Shown here: positions 34,431-44,244 of the stretch, piece after piece
How the letters are laid out: each line of letters begins with the position of its first letter
How positions within the stretch are numbered: position 1 is the stretch's first letter
Origin: an uncultured Wohlfahrtiimonas sp.
GTDB lineage: Bacteria; Pseudomonadota; Gammaproteobacteria; Cardiobacteriales; Wohlfahrtiimonadaceae
Assembly (NCBI GenBank): GCA_947630895.1
Contig: CANRJJ010000007.1
Span: 1-49,468, forward strand
DNA length: 49,468 nucleotides
Direction of reading: 5' to 3'
Position numbers and translations under genes: made by a program
Notes under the pieces: model-generated
Seen by the model: the letters and a program-made list of their open reading frames with translations, nothing else
Told to the model about the DNA's origin: nothing
Database searches by the model: none

Positions 34431-35387
34431 TTAAGACTTCATTGCTGTATTTATAGTAGTCCCATAAATTATATATTTTTCCATTTGTTGCCTAGATGAT
34501 CCTTTCAAATGCTTCAATTCACTTTCAGGAATCACAATACCGCGCACACTTCTATTTTTAGCAACATTTGGATTATAAAACTCAATGACCTCTTGCGGCA
34601 CTTGAGCTTTCTCAATCACTTTCTTTAAGACTTCAGGACTTTCCGCTCTAACTCTGACAAGTTTTGGAATATCTTCATTACTAACATTGGCAAATTTATC
34701 TCTTTCAACAATAACTTCAGATAATGCCAATACTTTAGGGATATAGGCGCGAGTTACTTGAGGCAATTCAATGCTCCAATAATCAGTACCTTTACCTTTT
34801 TGACGATTGGCTTTTATGCTCTTTAACACACGACCTTCGCCTGCATTGTATGCAGCCATCGTTAACAACCAATCACCATCGAACATTTTATTTAAATATT
34901 CTAGATAATCTAGCGCAGCCTTAGTGGATAAAGCTGTGTTATATCGAGCGTCGTAATTATTTTGTACATCTAAACCGAAATTTTTGGCCGTTTGTTTTCC
35001 AAACTGCCACAAACCAATATGTTGACCATTATTAGAAGCCGCTGGTTTATAACTACTCTCAATCAACGGAATCATTGCCAATTCAGATGGCATATCGCGC
35101 TTTTTGATTTCAGTTAAAATATAATTCATCAAAACTAAGCGCTCTTTATCTAAATGATTAAAGATACTTGGGTCTTTTTGAAAACTTTTAATGTGTTTCT
35201 GTACTTCCTTATGATTCACTTCTTCAGTCAATTTTCTCTGATTAGAGAAGTTATCTAAGAATAATACTTCGTTACCTGTAGTGGGTGTTGTCTTAGCACT
35301 AGCGCATGCTGTAATCGCAACAGCACAAATTATCACTAGTATTAAATAAAGGTAATGTCGAATGTATTTTTCATTCAATTCAAACAT
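34431..35387 (-). CDS. Lipoprotein lytic transglycosylase, MltD-like without LysM repeats
   Basis: Peptidoglycan-cleaving lipoprotein (318 aa). The N-terminus has a hydrophobic signal and a lipobox ending ITAC (C28), with Ala after the Cys, which predicts outer-membrane sorting. The SLT domain covers about residues 95-215: AMIPLIESSYKPAASN with the catalytic Glu, then GLWQFGKQTAKNFGL, DARYNTALSTKAALDYL and MAAYNAGEGRV. This is the MltD subtype. E. coli MltD is about 450 aa with C-terminal LysM repeats. Here the chain ends about 100 residues after the SLT domain without a recognisable LysM, so binding to the wall may differ. Confidence 0.85.
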   Translation of the reverse strand: MFELNEKYIRHYLYLILVIICAVAITACASAKTTPTTGNEVLFLDNFSNQRKLTEEVNHKEVQKHIKSFQKDPSIFNHLDKERLVLMNYILTEIKKRDMPSELAMIPLIESSYKPAASNNGQHIGLWQFGKQTAKNFGLDVQNNYDARYNTALSTKAALDYLEYLNKMFDGDWLLTMAAYNAGEGRVLKSIKANRQKGKGTDYWSIELPQVTRAYIPKVLALSEVIVERDKFANVSNEDIPKLVRVRAESPEVLKKVIEKAQVPQEVIEFYNPNVAKNRSVRGIVIPESELKHLKGSSRQQMEKYIIYGTTINTAMKS

Positions 35388-35775
35388 TTATAGCAATACC
35401 TAATCTATATAAAGTGCGTAATTTTATCATAGTAAAAAATATTAGCACCGAAAACGCTATAAAATCTCATGAAATTTCAGTATCATTTTGAACTTTTATC
35501 GCTGTTTAAAATTCCAAAACACTGATTTCTACAATAATTGAACAACGAATACTTATATTTTTTTATTTCAAAAATTTTTAATTAAAAATCAGTTTTTATA
35601 TTTATTTCCATCAACAACAATATTTTTTATCATCAATTAATTGATTATGAGTGAAAAAACTTCTTTTAAGTTCTCCATAAAACCATCCTCTTAACGACAT
35701 ATCACTTAAATTTTGAAAAGTTTAAGCAATATACGTATAATTACTCTATTTTTCCGTCACTAATCATGAGGCTAC
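35388..35775. promoter_or_regulatory. Divergent intergenic region with the aroQ promoter
   Basis: A 388-bp AT-rich gap between the transglycosylase and aroQ with no gene. The best element is TTGAAA (35713-35718), a 17-bp spacer and TATAAT (35736-35741), a near-consensus sigma-70 promoter giving a start point near 35748 and a leader of about 28 nt before aroQ. Runs of A and T at 35560-35640 may act as curved or UP-like DNA. I see no clear operator. Confidence 0.65.
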
Positions 35776-36234
35776 ATGTCTACAACTGACTTACCAAAGG
35801 TTCTGTTGATCAATGGTCCCAATCTCAATATGATTGGTACAAGAGAGCCGCACATCTATGGTTCAACAACCCTTCCAGAATTAGAAGAACAATTAACAAA
35901 CTTAGCCGAAACTTTGCAACTGAACCTTTCATGTTTTCAATCCAATATTGAAGGCGAGATCATCACAAAAATTCAACAAGCAAAATTTGATAACACTGAT
36001 GTAATCGTCATTAATCCAGGTGCATACACTCATACAAGTATTGGAATTCGCGATGCTTTTTTAAGCGTTCAAATTCCTTTTATAGAAATTCACATTTCAA
36101 ACGTGTATGCTCGTGAGAATTTTAGACATCACTCATATTTATCAGATGTTGCTTCAGGAATTCTGGTCGGACATGGTCTTTTTGGCTACGAGCTTGCGCT
36201 CTATCGTGCTAAAAACCTTGCTTTACCAAGATAA
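35776..36234 (+). CDS. aroQ: Type II 3-dehydroquinate dehydratase
   Basis: Third step of the shikimate pathway (152 aa, normal; cytoplasmic dodecamer). The core motifs are [20 protein letters not shown] with the catalytic Tyr, [31 protein letters not shown], and [18 protein letters not shown] with the catalytic His. The ATG follows GAGG. It starts an operon with accB and accC, the common gammaproteobacterial order, and is driven by the promoter at 35713-35741. Confidence 0.96.
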   Translation: MSTTDLPKVLLINGPNLNMIGTREPHIYGSTTLPELEEQLTNLAETLQLNLSCFQSNIEGEIITKIQQAKFDNTDVIVINPGAYTHTSIGIRDAFLSVQIPFIEIHISNVYARENFRHHSYLSDVASGILVGHGLFGYELALYRAKNLALPR

Positions 36235-36266
36235 TTAATAACTTTGTCGTAGGAGAATACAAACTC

Positions 36267-36740
36267 ATGGATATTCGTAAAATTAAAAATTTAATAGACC
36301 TAGTTGATGAATCAACAATTTCAGAAATCGAAATTATTGAAGGCGAAGGTTCTATTCGTATCAGCCGTAACACTCAAGGCGCTGCTGTTGCTCACGTTGC
36401 TCCTGCTGTACCTGCTTTCAACCCAATGCAACAAATCGTTGCTACAACTGCAGCACCTCAAGCAGCGCCTGCTGCACCAGCGCCTGCTCCAGCTTCATTA
36501 CCTGAAGGTAAAGTTGTTCGCTCACCAATGGTTGGTACTTTCTATCGTTCAGCATCTCCTACATCTAAAGCATTCACAGATGTTGGTCAAACTGTAAACG
36601 TAGGTGACACTGTTTGTATCGTTGAAGCAATGAAAATGTTTAATCAGATCGAAGCTGAAGTATCAGGTAAAGTTGTATCGATCCTTGTTCAAAATGGTGA
36701 GCCTGTCGAATACGATCAACCGCTCTTCATTCTTGAATAA
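36267..36740 (+). CDS. accB: Biotin carboxyl carrier protein of acetyl-CoA carboxylase
   Basis: Carrier protein (157 aa) of acetyl-CoA carboxylase, the first step of fatty-acid synthesis. The N-terminal part ([21 protein letters not shown]) is conserved. A flexible Ala/Pro-rich linker covers about residues 50-82. The C-terminal biotinyl domain has the target lysine K123 in [12 protein letters not shown]. The ribosome site TAGGAG lies upstream. It is between aroQ and accC, 15 nt before the latter. Confidence 0.97.
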   Translation: MDIRKIKNLIDLVDESTISEIEIIEGEGSIRISRNTQGAAVAHVAPAVPAFNPMQQIVATTAAPQAAPAAPAPAPASLPEGKVVRSPMVGTFYRSASPTSKAFTDVGQTVNVGDTVCIVEAMKMFNQIEAEVSGKVVSILVQNGEPVEYDQPLFILE

Positions 36741-36755
36741 GATAAGGACCATTCC

Positions 36756-38105
36756 ATGATTAAAAAAATACTAATCGCAAATCGTGGTGAAATTGCACTA
36801 CGTATTTTGCGAGCTTGTAAAGAAATGAATATCGAAACAGTTGCGGTTTACTCAACTGCGGATAGAGATTTAAAACACGTATTATTAGCAGATGACTCTA
36901 TTTGTATTGGGCCACCACAATCTTTCTCAAGCTACTTAAACATGCCACAATTGATTGCCGCAGCAGAATTAACTGATGCAGATGCAATTCATCCTGGTTA
37001 TGGTTTCTTAGCAGAAAATGCTGACTTTGCTGAGCGCGTTGAAGAATCTGGATTTATTTTCATTGGCCCTAGAGCTGAAACTATCCGTTTAATGGGTGAC
37101 AAAGTTTCTGCTAAAAAGGCAATGATCGAAGCAGGTGTTCCTTGTGTGCCTGGTTCTCCTGGCGCATTAACTGATGACGGCGATGCTAATTTAAAATTAG
37201 CAACAGAAATCGGTTACCCTGTCATCATCAAAGCTTCTGGCGGCGGTGGTGGTCGTGGTATGCGTGTTGTACACAAAGCTAGCGACTTATTATCTTCCAT
37301 TGAATTAACAAAAGCTGAAGCAAGTGCAGCATTTGGCAACCCAATGGTATACATGGAAAAATTCCTAGAAAAACCACGTCATGTTGAAATTCAAGTTTTA
37401 TCTGATGAGCATGGCAACGCTGTTTATTTAGGTGAACGCGATTGTTCTATGCAACGTCGTCACCAAAAAGTAATCGAAGAAGCATTAGCACCTGGCATTA
37501 CTGAAGAAGAGCGTCAACGCATCGGTGAAGCATGTGTGAATGCATGTAAACGTATTGGTTATCGCGGTGCTGGTACTTTTGAATTCTTGTATGAAAATGG
37601 TGAGTTCTATTTCATCGAAATGAATACACGTATTCAAGTAGAGCATCCTGTGACTGAATTAATCACTGGTTTAGACTTAATTCGTGCACAAATTGATATC
37701 GCGAATGGCAAGCCATTAAAATTCTCGCAAGAAGATATTAAATTTACAGGTCATGCTGTTGAATGCCGTATCAATGCAGAAGATCCTTCTACATTCTTAC
37801 CTTCACCAGGCACGATTACTACGTTTGTTCCACCAGGTGGCCCTGGCATCCGTGTTGATACTCATATTTATGCTGGTTACAAAGTACCGCCATATTATGA
37901 CTCAATGATCGGCAAAATTATTGCTTATGGTCATACTCGTGAAATCGCGATTTCTCGTTTGCGTAATGCATTACAAGAAACTGTAATCGAAGGCATCAAA
38001 ACGAATATTCCACTTCATTTAAAAATTTTAAATGATCCAAACTTTATTAAAGGTGGAACGGATATCCACTATTTAGAAAAAATGCTAAAAGAAGATAGCA
38101 ACTAG
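36756..38105 (+). CDS. accC: Biotin carboxylase subunit of acetyl-CoA carboxylase
   Basis: Carboxylates biotin on AccB using ATP and bicarbonate (449 aa, same as E. coli). The N-terminal domain begins [20 protein letters not shown]. The ATP-grasp shows [16 protein letters not shown], the bicarbonate/biotin segment [16 protein letters not shown], and the metal-binding [16 protein letters not shown]. The C-terminal lid ([15 protein letters not shown]) is complete. The final gene of the aroQ-accBC unit, it is followed by a strong terminator. Confidence 0.97.
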   Translation: MIKKILIANRGEIALRILRACKEMNIETVAVYSTADRDLKHVLLADDSICIGPPQSFSSYLNMPQLIAAAELTDADAIHPGYGFLAENADFAERVEESGFIFIGPRAETIRLMGDKVSAKKAMIEAGVPCVPGSPGALTDDGDANLKLATEIGYPVIIKASGGGGGRGMRVVHKASDLLSSIELTKAEASAAFGNPMVYMEKFLEKPRHVEIQVLSDEHGNAVYLGERDCSMQRRHQKVIEEALAPGITEEERQRIGEACVNACKRIGYRGAGTFEFLYENGEFYFIEMNTRIQVEHPVTELITGLDLIRAQIDIANGKPLKFSQEDIKFTGHAVECRINAEDPSTFLPSPGTITTFVPPGGPGIRVDTHIYAGYKVPPYYDSMIGKIIAYGHTREIAISRLRNALQETVIEGIKTNIPLHLKILNDPNFIKGGTDIHYLEKMLKEDSN

Positions 38106-38115
38106 ATCCACAACA

Positions 38116-38146
38116 AAAAACCCAATCAAATGATTGGGTTTTTATT
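38116..38146. terminator. Bidirectional terminator between accC and sufT
   Basis: AAAAACCCAATCA and TGATTGGGTTTTT form a perfect 13-bp stem with a 2-base spacer. T-rich sequence follows on the plus strand and an A-run precedes, so it suits both convergent units. Confidence 0.88.
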
Positions 38147-38161
38147 TTATCTTGTCAATAA

Positions 38162-38551
38162 TTACAACATATTTAATTCAAGCTTCGCTCTTAAAGACAT
38201 ACGTTCTGGTGTCCAGAATGGTTCCCAAACTAAATCAACAAAGCACTCTGTGATTTCAGGTGATGCCATAACTGCATTTTGCACCCACTCAGGCATTGAG
38301 CCTGCAACTGGGCAACCTGGTGCTGTTAACGTCATATCAATACGAACCTTGTAATTATTTTCAGTCGTATCTAAAAATTCAATCACATAAACCAAACCTA
38401 ATTCATATACATCCACAGGAATTTCAGGATCATATACGCGCTTGATATTCGCAACGATATCTTCAACTAATGCTTCGCTAGCTTCAGTTTTTTCAACACC
38501 TTCTGCATAATAAATCGCAGCTTCATTTGGTTGTCTTTCTACTTCACTCAT
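38162..38551 (-). CDS. sufT: SUF-system Fe-S assembly protein of the MIP18/SufT family
   Basis: Small cytoplasmic protein (129 aa) with a DUF59/MIP18 domain, which aids Fe-S cluster maturation. The core is VYDPEIPVDVYELGLVY, then MTLTAPGCPVAG with the conserved Cys, and VDLVWEPFWTPERMS. It lies 18 nt after a sufU-type gene in the same direction, which makes the SufT role likely. The N-terminal 30 residues are variable. Homologues also include PaaD-like proteins, but no phenylacetate genes are nearby. Confidence 0.85.
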   Translation of the reverse strand: MSEVERQPNEAAIYYAEGVEKTEASEALVEDIVANIKRVYDPEIPVDVYELGLVYVIEFLDTTENNYKVRIDMTLTAPGCPVAGSMPEWVQNAVMASPEITECFVDLVWEPFWTPERMSLRAKLELNML

Positions 38552-38569
38552 TTCAATAATCCTTTGTCG

Positions 38570-39025
38570 TTACTCAGTTTTAACGGGTTCGCCATTGTCT
38601 GTCAGTGCAGCATGAAGCGCATGCCATGCCAAAGTTGCACACTTAACACGAGCAGGATACTTTTTTACCCCTGTCAAAATAGATAATCGCCCTAAACCGC
38701 TAGTATCAATATTATCATCAGATGTCACTGCATCATGGAACAAACCATAAAGCGCCTCAGCTTCTTCGATTGTTTTGCCCTTCACCGCTTCCGTCATCAA
38801 AGAACTAGATGCAGTTGAAATTGCGCAGCCTTCGCCTTTAAACGAAACATCTTGAATGACATTATTGTCATCAACCGTTAAAAATACTTTAATTTGATCA
38901 CCACACAATGGATTATGCCCACGGGCAGAATGCGTTGCAGGATCAATCACACGAAAATTACGAGGTTTCTTGTTATGATCAAGAATCACTTCTTGATACA
39001 ACGCCTGTAAATCAGAATCCATCAT
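38570..39025 (-). CDS. sufU: SUF-system scaffold protein of the SufU type
   Basis: Cytoplasmic Fe-S/sulfur relay protein (151 aa). The start region LQALYQEVILDHNKKPRNF is typical. The three cysteines are in NPLCGD, FKGEGCAISTASSS and RVKCATLAWHAL, with the SufU-type insertion between the second and third that IscU lacks. SufU works with the cysteine desulfurase SufS, which is not in this window. It is first in a two-gene unit with sufT. Either of two adjacent ATG codons may be the start. Confidence 0.9.
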   Translation of the reverse strand: MMDSDLQALYQEVILDHNKKPRNFRVIDPATHSARGHNPLCGDQIKVFLTVDDNNVIQDVSFKGEGCAISTASSSLMTEAVKGKTIEEAEALYGLFHDAVTSDDNIDTSGLGRLSILTGVKKYPARVKCATLAWHALHAALTDNGEPVKTE

Positions 39026-39181
39026 TTGTCTTGCTCATCATATAGGACTAAAAGAGTTCGCTATTATACGCCCTTTTTAATTTGCTCGCATTAAGAATGC
39101 CATTAAATTCTACTCTATTGAGTATTTACTAAGAATAATTTATCATTGCTAATCCACTTCAACTTAGTTAAAGGTGTATCA

Positions 39182-40090
39182 ATGAGTTCTTGGTTCGACC
39201 GTCTGAACCCTATGCGTATCAAGAGTACTAATTCAAATAAAAAAGTACCTGAAGGCATATGGAAAAACTGTAAAAGCTGTGATGCTATTCTTTATCAGCA
39301 AGAATTAGAGCAAAATTTAAACGTTTGCCCAAAATGTGATCACCACATGAAAATTTCTGCAAGAAGCCGTTTGTTAAGCTTCTTGGACACTGGTTCAACT
39401 GAAGAAATTGCAGGTCATTTAGAGCCTATCGATTTCTTAGGCTTTAAAGATGTAGAGCCTTATAAAAACCGCATCAGTAAAGCACAAAAAGCAACTGGCG
39501 AAAAAGATGCAATGATCGCTATGTCTGGCACTTTGAAAAACATGCCTGTTGTAGCTTGTGCATTTGAATTTGATTTCATGGGCGCATCAATGGGCTCAGT
39601 TGTTGGTGAACGCTTTAAACGTGCAGCCGATCTTGCTTTTGCAGAACGCAGACCATTAATTGTATTCGCAGCTAGTGGCGGTGCTCGTATGCAAGAAGGT
39701 TTAACTTCTTTAATGCAAATGGCTAAAACATCCGCGATTCTTGGCAAAATGAATGATGAAAAAATCCCATTCATTTCTGTATTGACTCACCCTACTTACG
39801 GCGGTGTTTCTGCAAGCTTTGCAATGTTAGGTGACGTCATAGTTGCTGAACCAAAAGCATTCATTGGTTTTGCGGGTCCTCGCGTTATTGAACAAACTGT
39901 TCGCGAAAAATTACCTGAAGGTTTCCAACAAAGTGAATTCTTATTGGAAAAAGGTGCCATTGATATGATCGTTGATCGTCGCCAAATGCGTAATGAATTA
40001 TCATCATTGCTATCAAAGCTTTACCACCTTCCTGAACCTTTTGCTGAATCAGCTTTCAAACAAGTAGAAGCAGATAAAAAAGATGCATAA
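39182..40090 (+). CDS. accD: Acetyl-CoA carboxylase carboxyltransferase beta subunit
   Basis: Carboxyltransferase beta subunit (302 aa), which with AccA moves the carboxyl group from biotin to acetyl-CoA. The N-terminal zinc ribbon has the four cysteines CKSC and CPKC. The crotonase-like core shows [41 protein letters not shown] and [17 protein letters not shown]. The ATG at 39182 with AAGGTG upstream gives the normal start MSSWFDRL; the longer frame from 39146 adds 12 unrelated residues. Its stop overlaps the folC start by 8 nt, the first link of the accD-folC-SPOR-cvpA operon. Confidence 0.96.
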   Translation: MSSWFDRLNPMRIKSTNSNKKVPEGIWKNCKSCDAILYQQELEQNLNVCPKCDHHMKISARSRLLSFLDTGSTEEIAGHLEPIDFLGFKDVEPYKNRISKAQKATGEKDAMIAMSGTLKNMPVVACAFEFDFMGASMGSVVGERFKRAADLAFAERRPLIVFAASGGARMQEGLTSLMQMAKTSAILGKMNDEKIPFISVLTHPTYGGVSASFAMLGDVIVAEPKAFIGFAGPRVIEQTVREKLPEGFQQSEFLLEKGAIDMIVDRRQMRNELSSLLSKLYHLPEPFAESAFKQVEADKKDA

Positions 40091-41357
40091 ATCTCTTGAC
40101 CAATGGTTAATTGAGCTCGAAAAAATCCATCCTTTAGCGATGGATTTTAAGTTAGAGCGTATAAAAAATGTTTATCACCAACTCAATCTTGCCCCAATTG
40201 CACCTTTTATCATTACGGTAGCAGGCACTAATGGCAAAGGATCGACAACCAATACGATCGCTGCCATTTGTAAAGCAGCAAATATTGAGTATGGTTTATA
40301 TACATCGCCACATATGCATAACTTTAATGAGCGCATACAGATCAATGGTCAAGATGCTAATGATGATGAAATCATCGAAGCTTTTGAAGCCATCCAAACT
40401 GCTCGCGGTGATATCACACTGACCTATTTTGAATTTGCAACATTGGCGGCTTTTTACTTATTCAATAAGCACAAAGTTAAAATTGCAATTTTGGAAGTTG
40501 GATTAGGTGGTCGCTTAGATGCCACAAATATTGTCGATGCTGATATCGCAGTGATAACGCCTATCGATTTAGATCACACCAATTTATTGGGTAATACAAT
40601 CACTGAAATTGCATTTGAAAAAGCTGGCATTATCAAACCTAACGCTTTGGCAATTTCAGCAGAAAGCCAACCCAATATTTCTATCATTACGCAAGCGCAA
40701 AAGCAGCAAGCAAAATTATTGCATGCAGAAAAAGATTTTGATTATCACAAAACTGATGATGCATCTTGGCATTATCAATTGGGTGATTTTTCAGCAGACT
40801 TACCATTGCCGAAATTACAAGGTGATCATCAATTACAAAATGCAGCAGCAGCGATTACTGCTCTATTAAATAGCCCTTTTAAAAGTCAAATCACTACACC
40901 TATCATTGCTGAAGGTTTACTAAATACGCAACTCAAAGGTCGATTCGAAAAGGTTATTTTTAATGATACTGAGTTCTATTTTGACGTTACTCACAATCCT
41001 CAAGGTGCTGTAATTCTTCAAAAATTACTACAACCGTATCGTAATGAGCAAAGAAAAGTTATTGCTGTACTTGGTATGCTGCAAGACAAAGATGCCTCTA
41101 ACTTAGCATCTGTCTTAAAAGATGATATTGATACTTGGGTACTCGCATCATTAGAAGGTGATAGAGGTCAAACATCGGTCGCACTGAAAGAACGAATCGC
41201 ACCACTTCTGTCCTCTCAAAAAACAATATTGACTGAAAACTCGGTGGATGACGCTTGCCAAAAGGCTCTGAGCCTACAAGAAAATAATGCTATAATTTTG
41301 GTGTTTGGGTCATTCCATACTGTTAGTGAAGGTTTAAACTGGATTAATCAGAGATAA
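40083..41357 (+). CDS. folC: Bifunctional dihydrofolate/folylpolyglutamate synthase
   Basis: Adds glutamate to dihydropteroate and to folates (424 aa, normal). The Mur-ligase-type P-loop is [15 protein letters not shown]. Other conserved parts are [17 protein letters not shown], the [12 protein letters not shown] and [17 protein letters not shown] stretch, [22 protein letters not shown] and a C-terminal [10 protein letters not shown]. The start overlaps the end of accD, so translation is coupled. Confidence 0.95.
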   Translation: MHKSLDQWLIELEKIHPLAMDFKLERIKNVYHQLNLAPIAPFIITVAGTNGKGSTTNTIAAICKAANIEYGLYTSPHMHNFNERIQINGQDANDDEIIEAFEAIQTARGDITLTYFEFATLAAFYLFNKHKVKIAILEVGLGGRLDATNIVDADIAVITPIDLDHTNLLGNTITEIAFEKAGIIKPNALAISAESQPNISIITQAQKQQAKLLHAEKDFDYHKTDDASWHYQLGDFSADLPLPKLQGDHQLQNAAAAITALLNSPFKSQITTPIIAEGLLNTQLKGRFEKVIFNDTEFYFDVTHNPQGAVILQKLLQPYRNEQRKVIAVLGMLQDKDASNLASVLKDDIDTWVLASLEGDRGQTSVALKERIAPLLSSQKTILTENSVDDACQKALSLQENNAIILVFGSFHTVSEGLNWINQR

Positions 41358-41362
41358 ATATT

Positions 41363-42076
41363 ATGAATAAAAAACTGCAACAACGCATTGTCGGCTCTAT
41401 TGCTGTTCTTGGTTTACTTATTTTGGTGTTACCTCATTTATTTTCCTCTAATGAGTACAAACTACCTGAAAAACCTGTTGATAATACTTCTGCTCCTTCA
41501 ACATCGAATACTAATAATTTCGATGAATTCCCAACATCTGGAATTTCTGTAGAGCCGATCCCAACAGTTTCTTCAAATAATGCTAACAACAATAGTGCTG
41601 ATCCTATTTCTGAAAATATTTGGAATAATGTTACCGAGTCTTCATCTTCTCAGGTGAATGCTCCAATGATTCCAAGTGTGAATCCTAATGCATCTATTGC
41701 TGAACAATTATTGGCTGAAGCTAATGCTAATACATCTAAACAAACGAACTCTACTCAAAGCCAATTACCAAAAATCGAATTAATTGGCTCAACACAATCT
41801 AAGCCAAATACAAAAACAGCCACAGCTCAAGCAAAGCCTTCTGCTGCACAGCCACAATTTACTTGGTATGTTCAAATCGGTTCATACTCTAGCAAAGAAA
41901 ATGCGAACAAAACGATGCAAGATTATAGAAAAAATGGCTATTCATCAGAAGTCGTTTATCTATCAGGACAATACAAAGTTCGCATTGGGCCACTAAAAAC
42001 TCAAGAAAATGCCAAGAATGTTCAAGCTGAATTGAAACGTCATGGCGTCAGCAGTTATATCATTCAAATTCCATAA
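41363..42076 (+). CDS. dedD: SPOR-domain inner-membrane protein, DedD-like
   Basis: Bitopic membrane protein (237 aa) that likely binds denuded septal peptidoglycan. A short cytoplasmic start (KKLQQRIVG) leads into one membrane helix (SIAVLGLLILVLPHLF). A long Asn/Ser/Thr/Pro-rich periplasmic linker follows, with a SPOR domain at about 165-237 (FTWYVQIGSYSSKENANKTM, YKVRIGPLKTQENAKNV). The position between folC and cvpA is that of dedD in E. coli. Sequence outside the helix and SPOR domain is not conserved, so the symbol rests on synteny. Confidence 0.85.
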   Translation: MNKKLQQRIVGSIAVLGLLILVLPHLFSSNEYKLPEKPVDNTSAPSTSNTNNFDEFPTSGISVEPIPTVSSNNANNNSADPISENIWNNVTESSSSQVNAPMIPSVNPNASIAEQLLAEANANTSKQTNSTQSQLPKIELIGSTQSKPNTKTATAQAKPSAAQPQFTWYVQIGSYSSKENANKTMQDYRKNGYSSEVVYLSGQYKVRIGPLKTQENAKNVQAELKRHGVSSYIIQIP

Positions 42077-42092
42077 TTCATAACAGGACATT

Positions 42093-42749
42093 ATGAACAC
42101 TCTAAATTATATCGACGTCGCCATCATTGGTATTATTGGGCTATCCACCGTTATCGCATTTTTTAGAGGGCTAATTACTGAAGCCCTCTCTTTGCTTGTA
42201 TGGGTTATTGCTTTTTGGGGAGCGGCTTACTTCTCTCAAGATGTTGCAGCAATGTTACCCGATCAATTAAACTCTATCAGCAAAGGGCAAATTAACCTTG
42301 TTGCATCAGAAGGTTCTACAGAAGAGTTATTGGTTTCTATCCTGAGCTATGTGATCACCTTTTTGGGTATTCTATTCATTGCAGGCTTAGTGAATCTTGC
42401 TATTTCAATGTTGATTCGCTTCTTAAAAATATCGTTCATCGATCGCTTCTTAGGCATGTTTTTTGGTATTTTACGTGGCTGGTTAGTCGTAGCATTTTTA
42501 GGTTTATTCTTCATCAATGCAGGTTTAAATAGTATGCCAATGTGGCAACAAGCAAAATTAACTCCTTTTGTGGAATCTAGTGCTAGCCTAATTTCTAAAG
42601 CATTACCAACTAAGTTTTTACAACAAATTAACATCAGCGAATTGTCTAAATTATTGCAGTCTGACTTACAAACGCCACAATCAATAACACCAGCGCAAGC
42701 AGCGCCCGTAAGACAGCTTCAAGCTCCCGCACAATCCGCTGAACAATAA
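42093..42749 (+). CDS. cvpA: CvpA family membrane protein
   Basis: Inner-membrane protein (218 aa) with four predicted helices. The start NYIDVAIIGIIGLSTVIAFF and RGLITEALSLLVWVIAFWGA are the family signature, and FLGMFFGILRGWLVVAFL marks the last helices. The tail is Ala/Pro/Gln-rich and cytoplasmic. CvpA is needed for colicin V export and, in enterobacteria, for bile and envelope stress resistance; its biochemical role is unclear. In E. coli it is followed by purF; here ubiG takes that place. Confidence 0.9.
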   Translation: MNTLNYIDVAIIGIIGLSTVIAFFRGLITEALSLLVWVIAFWGAAYFSQDVAAMLPDQLNSISKGQINLVASEGSTEELLVSILSYVITFLGILFIAGLVNLAISMLIRFLKISFIDRFLGMFFGILRGWLVVAFLGLFFINAGLNSMPMWQQAKLTPFVESSASLISKALPTKFLQQINISELSKLLQSDLQTPQSITPAQAAPVRQLQAPAQSAEQ

Positions 42750-42776
42750 CTTATTTCATTAATAGGAGAAATAATC

Positions 42777-43493
42777 ATGCACAATGTCTCTCATGATGAG
42801 ATCAGTAAATTTGACCAACAAGATTGGTGGCAACCAAATGGTAGCTTTCAAACACTTCATGACATCAACCCTACTCGCTTCGAATTCATCGTTGAGTTTG
42901 CCGAATTATCTGGCATTAAAGCTTTAGATGTAGGCTGTGGTGGCGGTATTATCTCTGAAGGCTTAGCTAAACGTGGCGCAGAAACAACTGGCGTTGATTT
43001 AGCAGAAGGCGCATTACAAGTCGCTCGCCAGCATGCTACTGAAAATGGTTTGAACATTGACTATCAATTATCAACCGTAGAAGCTTTGGCTGAATTACAA
43101 CCAGAAACTTATGATGTGATCACTTGCTTAGAAATGCTCGAGCATGTTCCTGATCCACAATCTATTCTTGATGCCTGTGCAAAGCTTTTAAAACCAGGCG
43201 GTAAAATATTTTTATCTACGATTAATCGCACATTTAAAGCAAAACAATTAGTGATTTTTGCAGCTGAAAATATTTTAAAAATCGTTCCGAAAGGCACACA
43301 TGATTTTGATAAATTCATCACACCTTTTGAACTCTACAGCTACTGCGAAAATGCAGGTTTATCTGTCAAAGAAACACGTGGAATGTCTTTTAACCCATTT
43401 AACCGCGTTTCATATTTAACCAAAGATTTGTCTATGAACTATCTTTTATATGCAGAAAAACCACTGAAGAACATTGATGAGGATTTAAAATGA
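42777..43493 (+). CDS. ubiG: Ubiquinone biosynthesis O-methyltransferase
   Basis: SAM-dependent enzyme (238 aa; E. coli 240) performing both O-methylations in ubiquinone synthesis. It begins with the UbiG-type segment EISKFDQQDWWQPNGSF, followed by LHDINPTRFEFI. The SAM site is ALDVGCGGGIISEGLAKRGA with VDLAEGALQVA, and the later ITCLEMLEHVPDP and FLSTINRTFKAK are conserved. The ribosome site TAGGAG is strong. It overlaps the yciK start by 4 nt. Confidence 0.96.
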   Translation: MHNVSHDEISKFDQQDWWQPNGSFQTLHDINPTRFEFIVEFAELSGIKALDVGCGGGIISEGLAKRGAETTGVDLAEGALQVARQHATENGLNIDYQLSTVEALAELQPETYDVITCLEMLEHVPDPQSILDACAKLLKPGGKIFLSTINRTFKAKQLVIFAAENILKIVPKGTHDFDKFITPFELYSYCENAGLSVKETRGMSFNPFNRVSYLTKDLSMNYLLYAEKPLKNIDEDLK

Positions 43494-44215
43494 ATCGTTT
43501 AGAAGGCAAAGTTATTTTAGTCACAGGCGCTTCAGGCATGGTTGGTAGAAACAGTGCATTAGCTTTAGCCAAAGAAGGTGCGACTGTTATTTTATTGGGT
43601 CGTGAAAAAAAGAAAAAAATCCTAGATGAAACCTATGATCAAATCTTAGCTAATGGCGGTGCTGAGCCTGCAATTTTATACATGGATTTTGCTAAATGCT
43701 CGACAGATGATTTTTACGCGCTTTACGAAATATTAGAAACTGAATTCGGTAAATTAGATGGCATCGTTCATACAGCGGCAAGCTTGGGCAATTTAACTCC
43801 ATTAGCTCATACTAATCCTGAAAAATGGTTACTCAGCATCAATACAACATTGAATACACCATTTTATCTGACACAAGCATTGTTACCGCTATTAACCAAA
43901 GCAGATAAATATGGCTCTGTGATCTTTTTTGATCATGCAGAAGTTGCAGGTGGCGAAGAAGCTTATTGGGGCAGTTATGCTGTTGCAAAAGCTGGCCTAA
44001 CAACTTTAATGAAGCTCTTTGCTAATGAATTTGAAGTACAAGAAAAATTACAATTCAATAGCATTGACCCTGTTCGACTAAACTCAGCACTGCGCTACAG
44101 CGTTTCACCAACTGGCAGCCGAGATGCTAAAAATATCAATGATGTGACAAAAATCGTAATTGATTTAAACGACAGTGAGAGACCATTTACAACAGGACAA
44201 ACATTCACTTTATAA
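43490..44215 (+). CDS. yciK: YciK-family short-chain dehydrogenase
   Basis: Cytoplasmic SDR oxidoreductase (241 aa). The cofactor motif is ILVTGASGMVGRNSALALA, and the arginine in LLGREKKK suggests NADP preference. The catalytic Tyr-x3-Lys is in WGSYAVAKAGL, and the preceding substrate region is IVHTAASLGNLTPL as in YciK. The glycine motif has GMVG rather than the usual GIG form. It is coupled to ubiG by a 4-nt overlap (ATGA), an order seen in several gammaproteobacteria; its substrate is unknown. Confidence 0.87.
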   Translation: MNRLEGKVILVTGASGMVGRNSALALAKEGATVILLGREKKKKILDETYDQILANGGAEPAILYMDFAKCSTDDFYALYEILETEFGKLDGIVHTAASLGNLTPLAHTNPEKWLLSINTTLNTPFYLTQALLPLLTKADKYGSVIFFDHAEVAGGEEAYWGSYAVAKAGLTTLMKLFANEFEVQEKLQFNSIDPVRLNSALRYSVSPTGSRDAKNINDVTKIVIDLNDSERPFTTGQTFTL

Positions 44216-44244
44216 CACTCGCTTTCTAACTTAAGGAGATCTAT

